NCBI GenBank assembly: GCA_021323335.1
Contig: JAJTCN010000001.1
Coordinates: forward strand, 186,001 to 250,000
Length of the DNA: 64,000 bases
Direction: 5' to 3'
Source: Ramlibacter sp.
GTDB lineage: Bacteria > Pseudomonadota > Gammaproteobacteria > Burkholderiales > Burkholderiaceae_C
Below the pieces are notes generated by a model. It was not told the origin of the DNA. It worked only from the letters and a program-made list of their open reading frames with translations, and ran no database searches. The translations under genes were made by a program, and so were the position numbers. Positions 46,037 through 55,218 of this stretch are shown here, one piece after another (the stretch's first letter is position 1; every line of letters starts with the position of its first letter).

Positions 46037-47464
46037 ATGTCCGAATCCGCCTTTTCCAAACTTTCCCTCGCCGAACCCCTCGCCCGCGCCGTCGCCGAGA
46101 TGGGGTACGAGTCCATGACGCCCATCCAGGAGCAGGCCATCCCGGTGGTGCTCACCGGCAAGGACGTCATGGGCGCCGCGCAGACCGGCACCGGCAAGAC
46201 GGCCGCCTTCTCGCTGCCGCTGCTGCAGCGGCTGCTGAAACACGAGAACGCCTCCACCTCTCCCGCGCGCCACCCGGTGCGCGCGCTGGTGCTGCTGCCG
46301 ACGCGCGAACTGGCGGACCAGGTGGCCCAGCAGGTGAAGCTGTACGCCAAGTACACCAACCTGCGCAGCACGGTGGTGTTCGGCGGCATGGACATGAAGC
46401 CGCAGACGGCCGAACTGAAGCGCGGCGTGGAAGTGCTCGTCGCCACCCCCGGCCGGCTGCTCGACCACATCGAAGCCAAGAACGCGGTGCTGAACCAGGT
46501 GGAGTACGTGGTGCTCGACGAGGCGGACCGCATGCTGGACATCGGTTTCCTGCCCGACCTGCAGCGCATCCTGTCGTACCTGCCGAAGGAGCGCACCACG
46601 CTGCTGTTCTCGGCGACCTTCTCGCCCGAGATCCGGCGCCTGGCCAACAGCTACCTGAAGGACCCGGTGACCATCGAGGTCTCCAGTCCCAACAGCACCG
46701 CTTCGACCGTCGAACAGCATTTCTACAGCGTTGTCGATGACGAGAAGCGGCATGCGATCCGGCAGATCGTGCGCCAGCGCGGCATCACGCAGGCCTTCGT
46801 GTTCGTCAACAGCAAGCTGGGCTGCGCCCGGCTGGCGCGTTCGCTGGAACGCGAGGGCATGAAGACGACGGCGCTGCACGGCGACAAGAGTCAGGACGAG
46901 CGCCTGAAGGCGCTGGAAGCGTTCAAGAAGGGCGAGGTCGACCTGCTGGTGGCGACCGACGTCGCGGCGCGCGGCCTGGACATCAAGGACGTGCCGGCGG
47001 TGTTCAACTTCGACGTGCCGTTCAACGCGGAGGACTACATCCACCGCATCGGCCGCACCGGCCGCGCCGGCGCTTCCGGCCTGGCCGTGACGCTGGTGGC
47101 GCCGAGCGACACCCGGCTGGTCGCCGACATCGAGAAGCTGCTCAAGCGCAAGATCGAGATCGAGGCGCTGGAGTTCGACGAGGACCGTCCGCGCGGCCGC
47201 ATCAACGACGGCCGCCGCGCGTGGCGCGGCCAGGGCGAGGACGAGGAGCGCCGCGAGCGCAGCGAGCCGGTCCAGCAGGCGCAAGAGCGCCGCCGCGAGC
47301 CGCGTGTGTCGTCGGCCCCGAAGGACCCTTTCTTCGACCAGCCCTACCAGCCGCCCGCGCGCGAGGAAGCCCCGGCGTGGGAAGCCACCGCGAAGCCCGC
47401 CAATCGCATCTCGGCGAACATCAAGCCCAAGCGCAAGGTGGCTGCGCTGTTCAAGGGCGAATAG
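46037..47464 (+). CDS. rhlE: DEAD-box ATP-dependent RNA helicase (RhlE-like)
   Basis: 'GYESMTPIQEQAIPVVLTGKDVMGAAQTGTGKTAAFSLPLLQRL...VLDEADRMLDIGFLPDL...HRIGRTGRAGASG'. Confidence 0.93.
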   Translation: MSESAFSKLSLAEPLARAVAEMGYESMTPIQEQAIPVVLTGKDVMGAAQTGTGKTAAFSLPLLQRLLKHENASTSPARHPVRALVLLPTRELADQVAQQVKLYAKYTNLRSTVVFGGMDMKPQTAELKRGVEVLVATPGRLLDHIEAKNAVLNQVEYVVLDEADRMLDIGFLPDLQRILSYLPKERTTLLFSATFSPEIRRLANSYLKDPVTIEVSSPNSTASTVEQHFYSVVDDEKRHAIRQIVRQRGITQAFVFVNSKLGCARLARSLEREGMKTTALHGDKSQDERLKALEAFKKGEVDLLVATDVAARGLDIKDVPAVFNFDVPFNAEDYIHRIGRTGRAGASGLAVTLVAPSDTRLVADIEKLLKRKIEIEALEFDEDRPRGRINDGRRAWRGQGEDEERRERSEPVQQAQERRREPRVSSAPKDPFFDQPYQPPAREEAPAWEATAKPANRISANIKPKRKVAALFKGE

Positions 47465-47465
47465 G

Positions 47466-48296
47466 TCACTCCCCCGGCGCTTGCGCCTGTTCGCAAGCCA
47501 CCTGGATCACTTCGTGGTCCCCGCCGGCAGCAAGCCGTAGCGCCGTCAGGCAGCCACCCCACACGCAACCCGTATCGAGCGACAGGATGTCGGGGCGCTG
47601 GACCAATCCCAGCGTCGACCAATGGCCGAAGGCGATCGTCACCCCTGCGGTCCGGCGGCCCGGCACGTCGAACCAGGGCAGCAGGCCCGGCGGCGCCTGG
47701 TGCAGGCCGCCCGAGGCGCGCAAGTCCATCACCCCCTCGGGCGTGCAGAAGCGCAGGCGCGTCAGCGCATTGACGACCACCCGCAGCCGGTCGGCGCCGG
47801 CGAGGCCGTCGTCCCAGTGGTCGGGCTGGTTGCCCCACATCCGCGCCAGGAAGGCGGGCAGCCCGGGGCCGCGCAGCACCGCCTCCACCTCGCCCGCGAG
47901 TTGCAGCACCTGCTGCAGCGTCCACTGCGGCAGCACGCCGCCATGCACCATGAGGATCCCGTGCGCGTGCAGCGCCATGGAACGGTGCCGCAGCCAGTCC
48001 AGCATCGCATCGCGGTCGGGCGCGGCGAGGATGTCGTCCATCGTGTCGTTGCGGTGCGGCGCCCGGTGGCCGTGCGCCACCGCCAGCAGGCTCAGGTCAT
48101 GGTTGCCCAGGAGGCAGTGCGCGCCGTCGCCGCAGGCCGCCAGCCGGCGCACCACCGCCGCCGACGCCGGCCCGCGGTTGACGAGGTCGCCCAGCACGTA
48201 CAGCGTGTCGCGGCTCGGCGAGAAAGCGATCTTCTCCAGCAGGCGGCCCAGCGGCGCGTCGCAGCCCTGGATGTCGCCGATCAGGTAATGCGCCAA
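47466..48296 (-). CDS. apaH: Symmetrical bis(5'-nucleosyl)-tetraphosphatase
   Basis: 'HYLIGDIQGCDAPLGRLLEKIAFSPSRDTLYVLGDLVNRGP...HCLLGNHDLSLLAVAHG'; TTG start. Confidence 0.94.
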   Translation of the reverse strand: MAHYLIGDIQGCDAPLGRLLEKIAFSPSRDTLYVLGDLVNRGPASAAVVRRLAACGDGAHCLLGNHDLSLLAVAHGHRAPHRNDTMDDILAAPDRDAMLDWLRHRSMALHAHGILMVHGGVLPQWTLQQVLQLAGEVEAVLRGPGLPAFLARMWGNQPDHWDDGLAGADRLRVVVNALTRLRFCTPEGVMDLRASGGLHQAPPGLLPWFDVPGRRTAGVTIAFGHWSTLGLVQRPDILSLDTGCVWGGCLTALRLAAGGDHEVIQVACEQAQAPGE

Positions 48297-48350
48297 GGGA
48301 GTCGTTTTCCCGGTGAAGTAAAGTGGGCCTCCCCGATTCTGTCCTGATTC

Positions 48351-49658
48351 ATGGATTTCCTGCTGATCGCGTTCCTGACGCTGCTCAATGGCCTGTTCGC
48401 CATGTCCGAGATGGCGCTGGCCTCCAGCCGCCGGCCGCGGCTGGCGGCGCTGGCCGAAGCCGGGGACGGCGGCGCGCAGGCGGCGCTGAAGCTGATGGAC
48501 GAGCCGACCAACTTCCTGTCGACCGTGCAGGTGGGCATCACGTCCATCGGCGTCATCAACGGCATCATCGGCGAGGCGGCCTTCAGCGGCAGCCTGGCGC
48601 AGCTGCTGGTCGAATACCGCGTGCCCCAGCGCTTCGCCGGGGGCCTGGCGACGGCGATCGTCGTGGCGATCATCACCTACGTGACCATCATCTTCGGCGA
48701 GCTGGTGCCCAAGCGCATCGGCCAGCTGTATCCGGAGCAGGTGTCGCGCTTCGCCGCCCGGCCGATGCGCTGGCTGTCGCGCGCGGCGGGCCCGTTCGTG
48801 CGACTGCTGTCCGCTTCCACCCAGGCCATCCTGAAGCTGCTGGCCATCGACACCACCACGCCGCGCGGCATGACCGAGGAAGAGATCGCGCACAGCCTGG
48901 AAGAGGGCGTCGATGCCGGCGTGATCGAGCAGCACGAGCACCAGATGGTGCGCAACGTGTTCCACCTCGACGACCGCGCGCTCTCGTCGATGATGGTGCC
49001 GCGCACCGACATCCAGTGGATCGACGCGGACACCAGCGTGCGCGAGGCGCTCAAGCGCGCCGGCGCCGGCGAGTCGCACTCCTGGTACCCGGTGTGCCGC
49101 AGCTCGCTCGACGACGTGGTCGGGGTGATCAGCGTGTCGCGCCTGATCTCGCTGGGGCCGGAGCACGAGGGACGGATCGAGCCGCATGCCGTGCCCGCGG
49201 TGTTCGTGCCGGAGACCTTGTCCGGCATGGAGCTGCTGGAGCAGTTCCGCATCCAGTCCGCGCGGCTGGTGTTCGTGGTGGACGAATACGGCGTGGTGCA
49301 GGGGCTGATCACGCCGCACGACCTGCTGGAGGCCATCACCGGCGAGCTGCAGCCGCGCGGCGAGGACGAGGCCTGGGCCACGCAGCGTCCCGACGGCTCC
49401 TGGCTGCTCGATGGCCTGATGCCGGTCTCGGAGCTCAAGGCGCGGCTGGACATCCGCGAGCTGCCCGAGGAGGAGAAGGGGCGCTACAACACGCTGGCCG
49501 GGCTGATGATGGCGGTGTCGGGGCGCCTGCCGGATGTCGGCGAACGCATCGAAGTGGACAGCTGGGTGTTCGAGGTGGTGGACCTGGACGGCCGGCGCAT
49601 CGACAAGGTGCTGGCGCAGCCGGTGCCGCAACCGTCGGCGGTGGTCGCGGACGGCTGA
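48351..49658 (+). CDS. CNNM/CBS-domain/CorC-HlyC family membrane protein
   Basis: 'FLLIAFLTLLNGLFAMSEMALASSRRPRLAALAEAGDGGAQAALKLMDEPTNFLSTVQVGITSIG' and CBS/CorC_HlyC domains. Confidence 0.92.
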   Translation: MDFLLIAFLTLLNGLFAMSEMALASSRRPRLAALAEAGDGGAQAALKLMDEPTNFLSTVQVGITSIGVINGIIGEAAFSGSLAQLLVEYRVPQRFAGGLATAIVVAIITYVTIIFGELVPKRIGQLYPEQVSRFAARPMRWLSRAAGPFVRLLSASTQAILKLLAIDTTTPRGMTEEEIAHSLEEGVDAGVIEQHEHQMVRNVFHLDDRALSSMMVPRTDIQWIDADTSVREALKRAGAGESHSWYPVCRSSLDDVVGVISVSRLISLGPEHEGRIEPHAVPAVFVPETLSGMELLEQFRIQSARLVFVVDEYGVVQGLITPHDLLEAITGELQPRGEDEAWATQRPDGSWLLDGLMPVSELKARLDIRELPEEEKGRYNTLAGLMMAVSGRLPDVGERIEVDSWVFEVVDLDGRRIDKVLAQPVPQPSAVVADG

Positions 49659-49668
49659 AGGAGGCGAC

Positions 49669-50418
49669 ATGTCGGACCTGGTGTTCTACGAGAAGCCGGT
49701 GGTCCTGGACCGCGACAGGCATCGCCGCCGCCGCATCCGCCCCGGCGCCAGCTTCGCGTTCGCGCGCAATGCCAACTCGCTCTACCTGGCCGCCGCCGAA
49801 TTCGCCGAGGCCTGCAAGGAGTACGCGATCGTCTTCACGCGCGCCGGCAACGGCCGCGTGATCCCGGTGGTGATGCTCGGGCTGCGCGCCCGCGAGAACC
49901 TGTACGTGGACGACGCCGGCGGCTGGCGCGGCCGCTACATCCCGGCCTTCGTGCGGCGCTATCCCTTCGTGCTGGCGGAGCTGCGCGGGCAGGACACGCT
50001 GGCCGTCTGCATCGACGAGTCCTGTCCCGGCGTGAACGAGGTCGACGGCGAGGCGCTGTTCGACGCCGCCGGCCAGGACACCCCGTTCCTGCGCAATGCG
50101 CTCGAGTTCCTGGCGGCCTGCCAGCGCGAAGCGCTGCGCACCGAGGCCTTCTGCCAGCGGCTGGACCAGGCCGGCCTGCTGGCCGAGATGAACGCGCGCG
50201 CCGACCTGGTGGACGGCCGCACCTTCAGCGTGAATGGCCTGCTGGTGGTCGACGAAAAGAAGCTGGGGGCGCTACCGGACGCGACGGCGCTGTCGATGTT
50301 CCGCCAGGGCGAGCTGCACCTGGTGTCCATGCACCTGTTGTCGCTGTCCAACATGCGGCAGCTGGTGGAGCGGCTGGCGCAGCGCAAGGTGCCGGACCCG
50401 CCGCAACCGGGGAGCTGA
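49669..50418 (+). CDS. SapC family protein
   Basis: 'FARNANSLYLAAAEFAEACKEYAIVFTRAGNGRVIPVVMLGLRARENLYVDDAGGWRGRYIPAFVRRYPFVLAEL'. Confidence 0.88.
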   Translation: MSDLVFYEKPVVLDRDRHRRRRIRPGASFAFARNANSLYLAAAEFAEACKEYAIVFTRAGNGRVIPVVMLGLRARENLYVDDAGGWRGRYIPAFVRRYPFVLAELRGQDTLAVCIDESCPGVNEVDGEALFDAAGQDTPFLRNALEFLAACQREALRTEAFCQRLDQAGLLAEMNARADLVDGRTFSVNGLLVVDEKKLGALPDATALSMFRQGELHLVSMHLLSLSNMRQLVERLAQRKVPDPPQPGS

Positions 50419-50429
50419 GGGGGGCATCA

Positions 50430-50475
50430 CCGGGGTTCGGCTGCGCGCTCACCCCGGCCTACCCCCGGCCTACGC
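50430..50475. repeat. REP-like palindromic intergenic element (copy 1)
   Basis: CCGGGGT-TCGGCTGCGCGCTC-ACCCCGG followed by CCTACCCCCGGCCTACG; related in inverted orientation to 52529-52560. Confidence 0.5.
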
Positions 50476-50772
50476 CGGCGAGAAGCCCGAAGGGTCGATC
50501 ACTTCCAGCGCGCCGTCGGCCATCAGCTTGAGCAGCAGCGCATCCAGCTCGCCCGGCGCCATGGTGCACCGCCCGAGCAGCCACTGCCGGTTGACGGGCT
50601 GGCAGCTCATGACGGAGAGCATCCGGTAGATCTCGGCCGTGCGGCCCGCCTCGGGCAGGCTCGGCCACGCCTTCAGGCGGAAGATCAGATGGGACCCGAG
50701 GCCGGCCCTTCCGGCACCGGCACGTCGCTGCACCAACATCCGCCGCAGCACTTCAGGAATCCATGTAAGCAT
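50470..50772 (-). CDS. Hypothetical protein
   Basis: 100 aa ORF 'MLTWIPEVLRRMLVQRRAG...EIYRMLSVMSCQPVNRQWLLGRCTMAPGELDALLLKLMADGALEVID' (winged-helix-like C-terminus). Confidence 0.5.
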   Translation of the reverse strand: MLTWIPEVLRRMLVQRRAGAGRAGLGSHLIFRLKAWPSLPEAGRTAEIYRMLSVMSCQPVNRQWLLGRCTMAPGELDALLLKLMADGALEVIDPSGFSPA

Positions 50773-50842
50773 GCAACCGAGTGTGGCTGCGGATGAGCAC
50801 GCCTTGCTAGGGGAAACGGCGCGACCACGCTAAGACGTTTCC

Positions 50843-51223
50843 TTACGAAGTGAGGGCCCGCACCGTCGCCAGGCCAAGCGCTGTCAAAAGCAGCGATCCG
50901 GCCAGGTGTGTAACGGCGACGGCCAGTGCCCAGCCGAGCCGACCGCTTTCCAGGTGCGTCACGACCTCCGCGGAGAACGTGGAGAAGGTCGTCAGGCCGC
51001 CCAGCAGGCCGGTGACGATGAACAGCCTGGCCTGCGGCGGCAGCTCGGGGTGCTGTGCGAGCCAGCCCATCGCCAGGCCGACGCAATAGCCGCCCACCAG
51101 GTTGGCGGCGAGCGTGCCGAGCGGCAGCGCCGGCAGCAACGCGTTCAGGCGCAGCGACAACTGCCATCGCAGCAGCGCGCCGAGGGAGGCGCCCAGGCTG
51201 ATCGCGGCGATGGACAGCAGCAT
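50843..51223 (-). CDS. crcB: Fluoride channel/exporter CrcB
   Basis: '[44 protein letters not shown]...[16 protein letters not shown]'. Confidence 0.93.
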   Translation of the reverse strand: MLLSIAAISLGASLGALLRWQLSLRLNALLPALPLGTLAANLVGGYCVGLAMGWLAQHPELPPQARLFIVTGLLGGLTTFSTFSAEVVTHLESGRLGWALAVAVTHLAGSLLLTALGLATVRALTS

Positions 51224-51898
51224 TCAGGCGGGCGGCACGCGGTAGCCGACCCCGCGCACGGTCTGGATGACGTCCTCGCCCAGCTTGCGCCGCAGGTGGT
51301 GCACGTGCACTTCCACGGCGCCGCCGTCGCCCACCCGGTTGCCGGTGCGCGCCTGGATGTCCCCGCGGCTCAGCGGCCGCGGCCGGTCTTCCAGCAGGGC
51401 CAGCAGCACGGCGAATTCCTGTTCGGTGAGTTCCACCGACGCGCCGGAGCGCTGCACGAGGCGGCTGTTGGGGTCCATCACGAGGTTGCGCCAGGTGATC
51501 TGGCCGGCCGACAGGGTGGTGCGCCGCCGCAGCAGCGCGCGCATGACGGCAGCCACTTCCTCCAGGTGCACGGGCTTGATGACGTAGCCATCGGCGCCGA
51601 GGTCCAGCGCGGTGAGCCGCGATCGCAGCTGCGACCGCGCGGAGATCACCAGCACCGCGGTCTTGGGGTCGGGCAGTTCACCCGTGACGCAACGGCGGAC
51701 CTTCTGCAGCAGGTCGGTGCCTTCCCCATCGGGCAGGTTCAAGTCGAGCAGCAGGAGGTCGAACGGCCGCGTTCGCAGGTGCCGCCAAGCCGCTTCCAGC
51801 GTGTCGCTGGCGTCGCACTCCCACTGCTGTTTGCGCACCAGGCCCACCAGCATGGCGGACGTGGTGGGGTCATCTTCGACGATCAGGACCCGTGTCAT
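51224..51898 (-). CDS. OmpR-type response regulator
   Basis: 'MTRVLIVEDDPTTSAMLVGLVRKQQWECDAS...LLLLDLNLPDGEG...DGGAVEVHVHHLRRKLGEDVIQTVRGVGYRVP'. Confidence 0.92.
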   Translation of the reverse strand: MTRVLIVEDDPTTSAMLVGLVRKQQWECDASDTLEAAWRHLRTRPFDLLLLDLNLPDGEGTDLLQKVRRCVTGELPDPKTAVLVISARSQLRSRLTALDLGADGYVIKPVHLEEVAAVMRALLRRRTTLSAGQITWRNLVMDPNSRLVQRSGASVELTEQEFAVLLALLEDRPRPLSRGDIQARTGNRVGDGGAVEVHVHHLRRKLGEDVIQTVRGVGYRVPPA

Positions 51899-51999
51899 TC
51901 TCGGTTGTACAGCTCCTTGCTGGAGCATTGTGCATGACCGCCGCAGATGCCGGCACGCGCGGCGCAAGAAAGCGCCCGCGCGTCAGAAGAAAGGCGTCG

Positions 52000-52308
52000 T
52001 CAGGCCGTCAAGTCCGGCTTGAGCTCGGTAGCGGGGATGATGCCCTGGTCGCCGTCCTCGTACACCAGGTGGGCGGCGTTGCCCACCAGGCGCCAGCAGG
52101 CCACGAAGCGCTGGCCCTGGAACAGGGCGGATGCGGAGCGGTACTGCTTGGCGACCCCCGGTTCGAGCCGGCCCAGCACCAGTTCGCTCTTGCAGGCGGA
52201 GTCGGACAGGCGCACCGAATCGTCGCCCTGCCGGGCCACGAGTTCCTGGGCGAAGGCGGGAGCCACGGCGGAGGTGGCGAGGGCTGCGCAGATCACGAAG
52301 GCTTTCAT
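52000..52308 (-). CDS. Small secreted protein
   Basis: Signal peptide 'MKAFVICAALATSAVAPAFAQ' plus 'QGQRFVACWRLVGNAAHLVYEDGDQGIIP'. Confidence 0.65.
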   Translation of the reverse strand: MKAFVICAALATSAVAPAFAQELVARQGDDSVRLSDSACKSELVLGRLEPGVAKQYRSASALFQGQRFVACWRLVGNAAHLVYEDGDQGIIPATELKPDLTA

Positions 52309-52528
52309 CACGTTCTCCAGACTGAGTGGATTGAGCGCATCTGCAGGCGACCGGTCGGAGGTCTGGAGGTCTGCGCCATGGGAGCCATCGTGCGTCGCTA
52401 GCGCGGCGGCCCCTGTAGGAGAGGCGGCGCGCAACCCGTCCGAGAATCTCGTCTGACGGCGGAGGCCGAAACGTCACGGACGACCCGCCCGCGTCCTGCG
52501 TGTTCGGCCGCTGAGCTTGGTCGGGTCC

Positions 52529-52560
52529 TGTAGGCCGGGTTCGGCGAAGCCGACCCCGGC
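52529..52560. repeat. REP-like palindromic intergenic element (copy 2)
   Basis: TGTAGGCCGGGTTCGGCGAAGCCGACCCCGGC; stem CCGGGTTCGGC-GAA-GCCGACCCCGG with one mismatch. Confidence 0.5.
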
Positions 52561-52572
52561 ATCCGGAGTGTT

Positions 52573-53655
52573 CTACGTGTTCTCGACCGCCAGCGCGCCG
52601 CGGCGGATCTGGTCGCGCTCCAGCGACTCGAACAGCGCCTTGAAGTTGCCTTCGCCGAAGCCGTCGTCGCCTTCGCGCTGGATGAATTCGAAGAAGACCG
52701 GGCCGAGCAGGGTCTCGGAGAAGATCTGCAGCAGCAGGCGCTTGCGCCCGCCCTCTGTGGTGCCGTCCAGCAGGATGCCGCGCGCCTGCAGCTCGGGCAC
52801 CGGCTGGCCGTGGCCGGGCAGCCGCTCTTCCAGCATCTCGTAGTAGACGTCGTTGGGCGCCGTCATCAGCGGGATGCCGGCCATCTGCAGGTCGTCCACC
52901 GTCTTGCGGAGGTCGTCGGTGAGCAGGGCGACGTGCTGGATGCCTTCGCCGCTGAACTTCATGAGGAATTCCTCGATCTGGCCGGAGCCGCGCGATGACT
53001 CCTCGTTCAGCGGGATGCGGATCTTGCCGTCGGGCGCCGTCATCGCCTTCGAGGTGAGGCCGGTGTATTCGCCCTTGATGTCGAAGTAGCGGATCTCGCG
53101 GAAGTTGAACAGCTTCTCGTAGAAGGCTGCCCAGTGCGCCATGCGCCCGCGGTAGACGTTGTGCGTGAGGTGGTCCACCACCTTCAGGCCCACGCCGCGC
53201 GGGTGCCGGTCGACGCCCTCGAGGAATTCGAAGTCGATGTCGTAGATGGACTTGCCGTCCTCGAAGCGGTCGATCAGGTACAGCGCGGCGCCGCCGATGC
53301 CCTTGATGGCGGGCAGGCGCAGCTCCATGGGCCCGGTGGGGATCTCGATCGGCTGCGCGCCGAGGTCGAGCGCGCGGGCATAGGCCTTGTGCGCGTCCTT
53401 CACGCGAAACGCCAGGCCGCAGGCCGACGGCCCGTGTTCGGCCGCGAAGTACGCGGCCAGGCTGCGCGGCTCGCGATTCACGATGAAGTTGATGTCGCCC
53501 TGGCGGTAGAGCAACACGTCCTTGGAGCGATGGCGGGCGACGAGCGAAAAGCCCATCTTGGTGAACAGCGTCTCCAGCTGGTTGGGGATGGGCGAGGCGA
53601 ACTCGACGAATTCGAACCCCATGAGGCCCATGGGGTTCTCGAACAGATCAGACAT
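52573..53655 (-). CDS. hppD: 4-hydroxyphenylpyruvate dioxygenase
   Basis: '[16 protein letters not shown]...[102 protein letters not shown]'. Confidence 0.96.
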   Translation of the reverse strand: MSDLFENPMGLMGFEFVEFASPIPNQLETLFTKMGFSLVARHRSKDVLLYRQGDINFIVNREPRSLAAYFAAEHGPSACGLAFRVKDAHKAYARALDLGAQPIEIPTGPMELRLPAIKGIGGAALYLIDRFEDGKSIYDIDFEFLEGVDRHPRGVGLKVVDHLTHNVYRGRMAHWAAFYEKLFNFREIRYFDIKGEYTGLTSKAMTAPDGKIRIPLNEESSRGSGQIEEFLMKFSGEGIQHVALLTDDLRKTVDDLQMAGIPLMTAPNDVYYEMLEERLPGHGQPVPELQARGILLDGTTEGGRKRLLLQIFSETLLGPVFFEFIQREGDDGFGEGNFKALFESLERDQIRRGALAVENT

Positions 53656-53890
53656 GCAATGACTCCTGCGGCAGGAAAAGGGACGGCAAGCGGGTGCGGC
53701 CGGTGCGGCGCGCGGGCTCGGTCAGGCAGGAGGCGCGCCGGAGATGCCCCGCGTGCTACGCGCGAGGTGGTCGCCCATGAAGAGTGCGAAGCACATGGGA
53801 CGCATTGTCGGGGCAGAAGGCGCCGGCCGCAACCTCAGCTTGTGACTTGGGTCAAGGCCGGGCAGGGCGAGGGGCGCCATCATCGCCGGC

Positions 53891-54508
53891 ATGACCGCCG
53901 CCATCCTCGCCGCGCCGGCGCGGCGCCTGCAGGACGACGTGCAGGGCCTGTTCACCGGCACGCTGTTCGCCGCTTTCGGCGTGTTCCTGATGCAGCACGC
54001 CGGGCTGGTGCCCGGCGGAACGGTGGGGCTGGCCCTGCTGCTGCACTACACCACCGGCGTGGCGGTGGGCGCCGCGCTGTTCGTCGTGAACCTCCCCTTC
54101 TATGCGCTCGCCTGGCTGCGGATCGGCAGGGCCTTCACCGTGCGCACTGCGCTGGCGGTGTCCCTGCTGTCGCTGCTGTCCTGGTGGCTGCCCCACGCCG
54201 TGCGGCTGGAGCAGCTCGATGGGGCGCTGGCGGCGGTGCTGGGCGGGCTGCTGTGCGGCTGCGGCATGCTGATCCTGTTCCGCCATGGCGCCAGCCTGGG
54301 CGGCCTGAACGTGCTGGTGCTGCGCCTGCAGGACCGCTTCGGCTGGCCCGCGGGCAAGGTGCAGATGGCGGTCGACGCCGTGATCGTGCTCGGTGGCTCC
54401 GCGCTCGTAGCGGACTGGCGCCGGCTCGCGCTGTCGGTGCTGGCTGTGGTCGCGCTCAATCTGGTCCTGGTCTTCAACCATCGCCAGGACCTCGCGCAAC
54501 CAACCTGA
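53891..54508 (+). CDS. YitT family membrane protein
   Basis: 'LVPGGTVGLALLLHYTTGVAVGAALFVVNLPFYALAWLRIG...LRHGASLGGLNVLVLRLQDRFGWPAGKVQMAVDAVIVLGG'-type pattern. Confidence 0.85.
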   Translation: MTAAILAAPARRLQDDVQGLFTGTLFAAFGVFLMQHAGLVPGGTVGLALLLHYTTGVAVGAALFVVNLPFYALAWLRIGRAFTVRTALAVSLLSLLSWWLPHAVRLEQLDGALAAVLGGLLCGCGMLILFRHGASLGGLNVLVLRLQDRFGWPAGKVQMAVDAVIVLGGSALVADWRRLALSVLAVVALNLVLVFNHRQDLAQPT

Positions 54509-54543
54509 GGCGGCTGGCGGGATGCGGTTAGCATTCCGATCTC

Positions 54544-55218
54544 ATGCGCATCCTGCTGGTTGAAGACGACAAGGTCCTGGCCGACGCGCTGTCCCGGGCG
54601 CTGGTGCAATCCGCGCATGCGGTGGACGTGGTGTCCACCGGCGAACAGGCCGACAACGCCCTGGCCGTCGCGGTCTACGATCTCGCGATCCTCGACATCG
54701 GGCTGCCCGGACTCTCAGGGCTGGAAGTGCTGCGGCGGGTGCGCGCGCGCAAGTCCACCATGCCGGTCCTGATGCTCACCGCCTTCGACACCCTCGAAGA
54801 CCGCGTGCGCGGGCTGGACCTGGGCGCCGACGATTACCTCGCCAAGCCCTTCGACCTGCCGGAGCTGGAGGCAAGGGTGCGGGCCCTTCTGCGTCGCGGC
54901 ACCAATTCCACCCCGTATCTCGATCACGGGCTGCTGCGATTCGACACCGTCGGCCGTCGCGTCTTCCACGACCGCAAGCCGCTGGACCTGTCGCCGCGGG
55001 AACTCGCGGTGCTGGAGCTGCTGCTCATGCGCGAAGGCCGCGTCGTGAGCAAGGAACAGATGGTCAACCACCTCTATGGCTGGGGCGACGAGGTGGGCGC
55101 CAATGCCATCGAGGTGTACGTCTACCGCCTGCGCCGGAAGCTCGAGCCGCTCGGCTGCGAAATCCGCACCGTGCGCGGCATGGGCTACCTGATGGAACGG
55201 GGCGATGAGAAGGGCTGA
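54544..55218 (+). CDS. OmpR-type response regulator (TctD/QseB-like)
   Basis: 'MRILLVEDDKVLADALSRALVQSAHAVDVV...LAILDIGLPGLSGLEVLRRVRARKSTMPVLMLTAFDTLEDRVRGLDLGADDYLAKPF'. Confidence 0.93.
   Translation: MRILLVEDDKVLADALSRALVQSAHAVDVVSTGEQADNALAVAVYDLAILDIGLPGLSGLEVLRRVRARKSTMPVLMLTAFDTLEDRVRGLDLGADDYLAKPFDLPELEARVRALLRRGTNSTPYLDHGLLRFDTVGRRVFHDRKPLDLSPRELAVLELLLMREGRVVSKEQMVNHLYGWGDEVGANAIEVYVYRLRRKLEPLGCEIRTVRGMGYLMERGDEKG

Noticed and set aside
51899-51970. Possible fluoride riboswitch upstream of the RR-crcB pair
   Set aside because: No sequence resembling the conserved fluoride aptamer core is visible.
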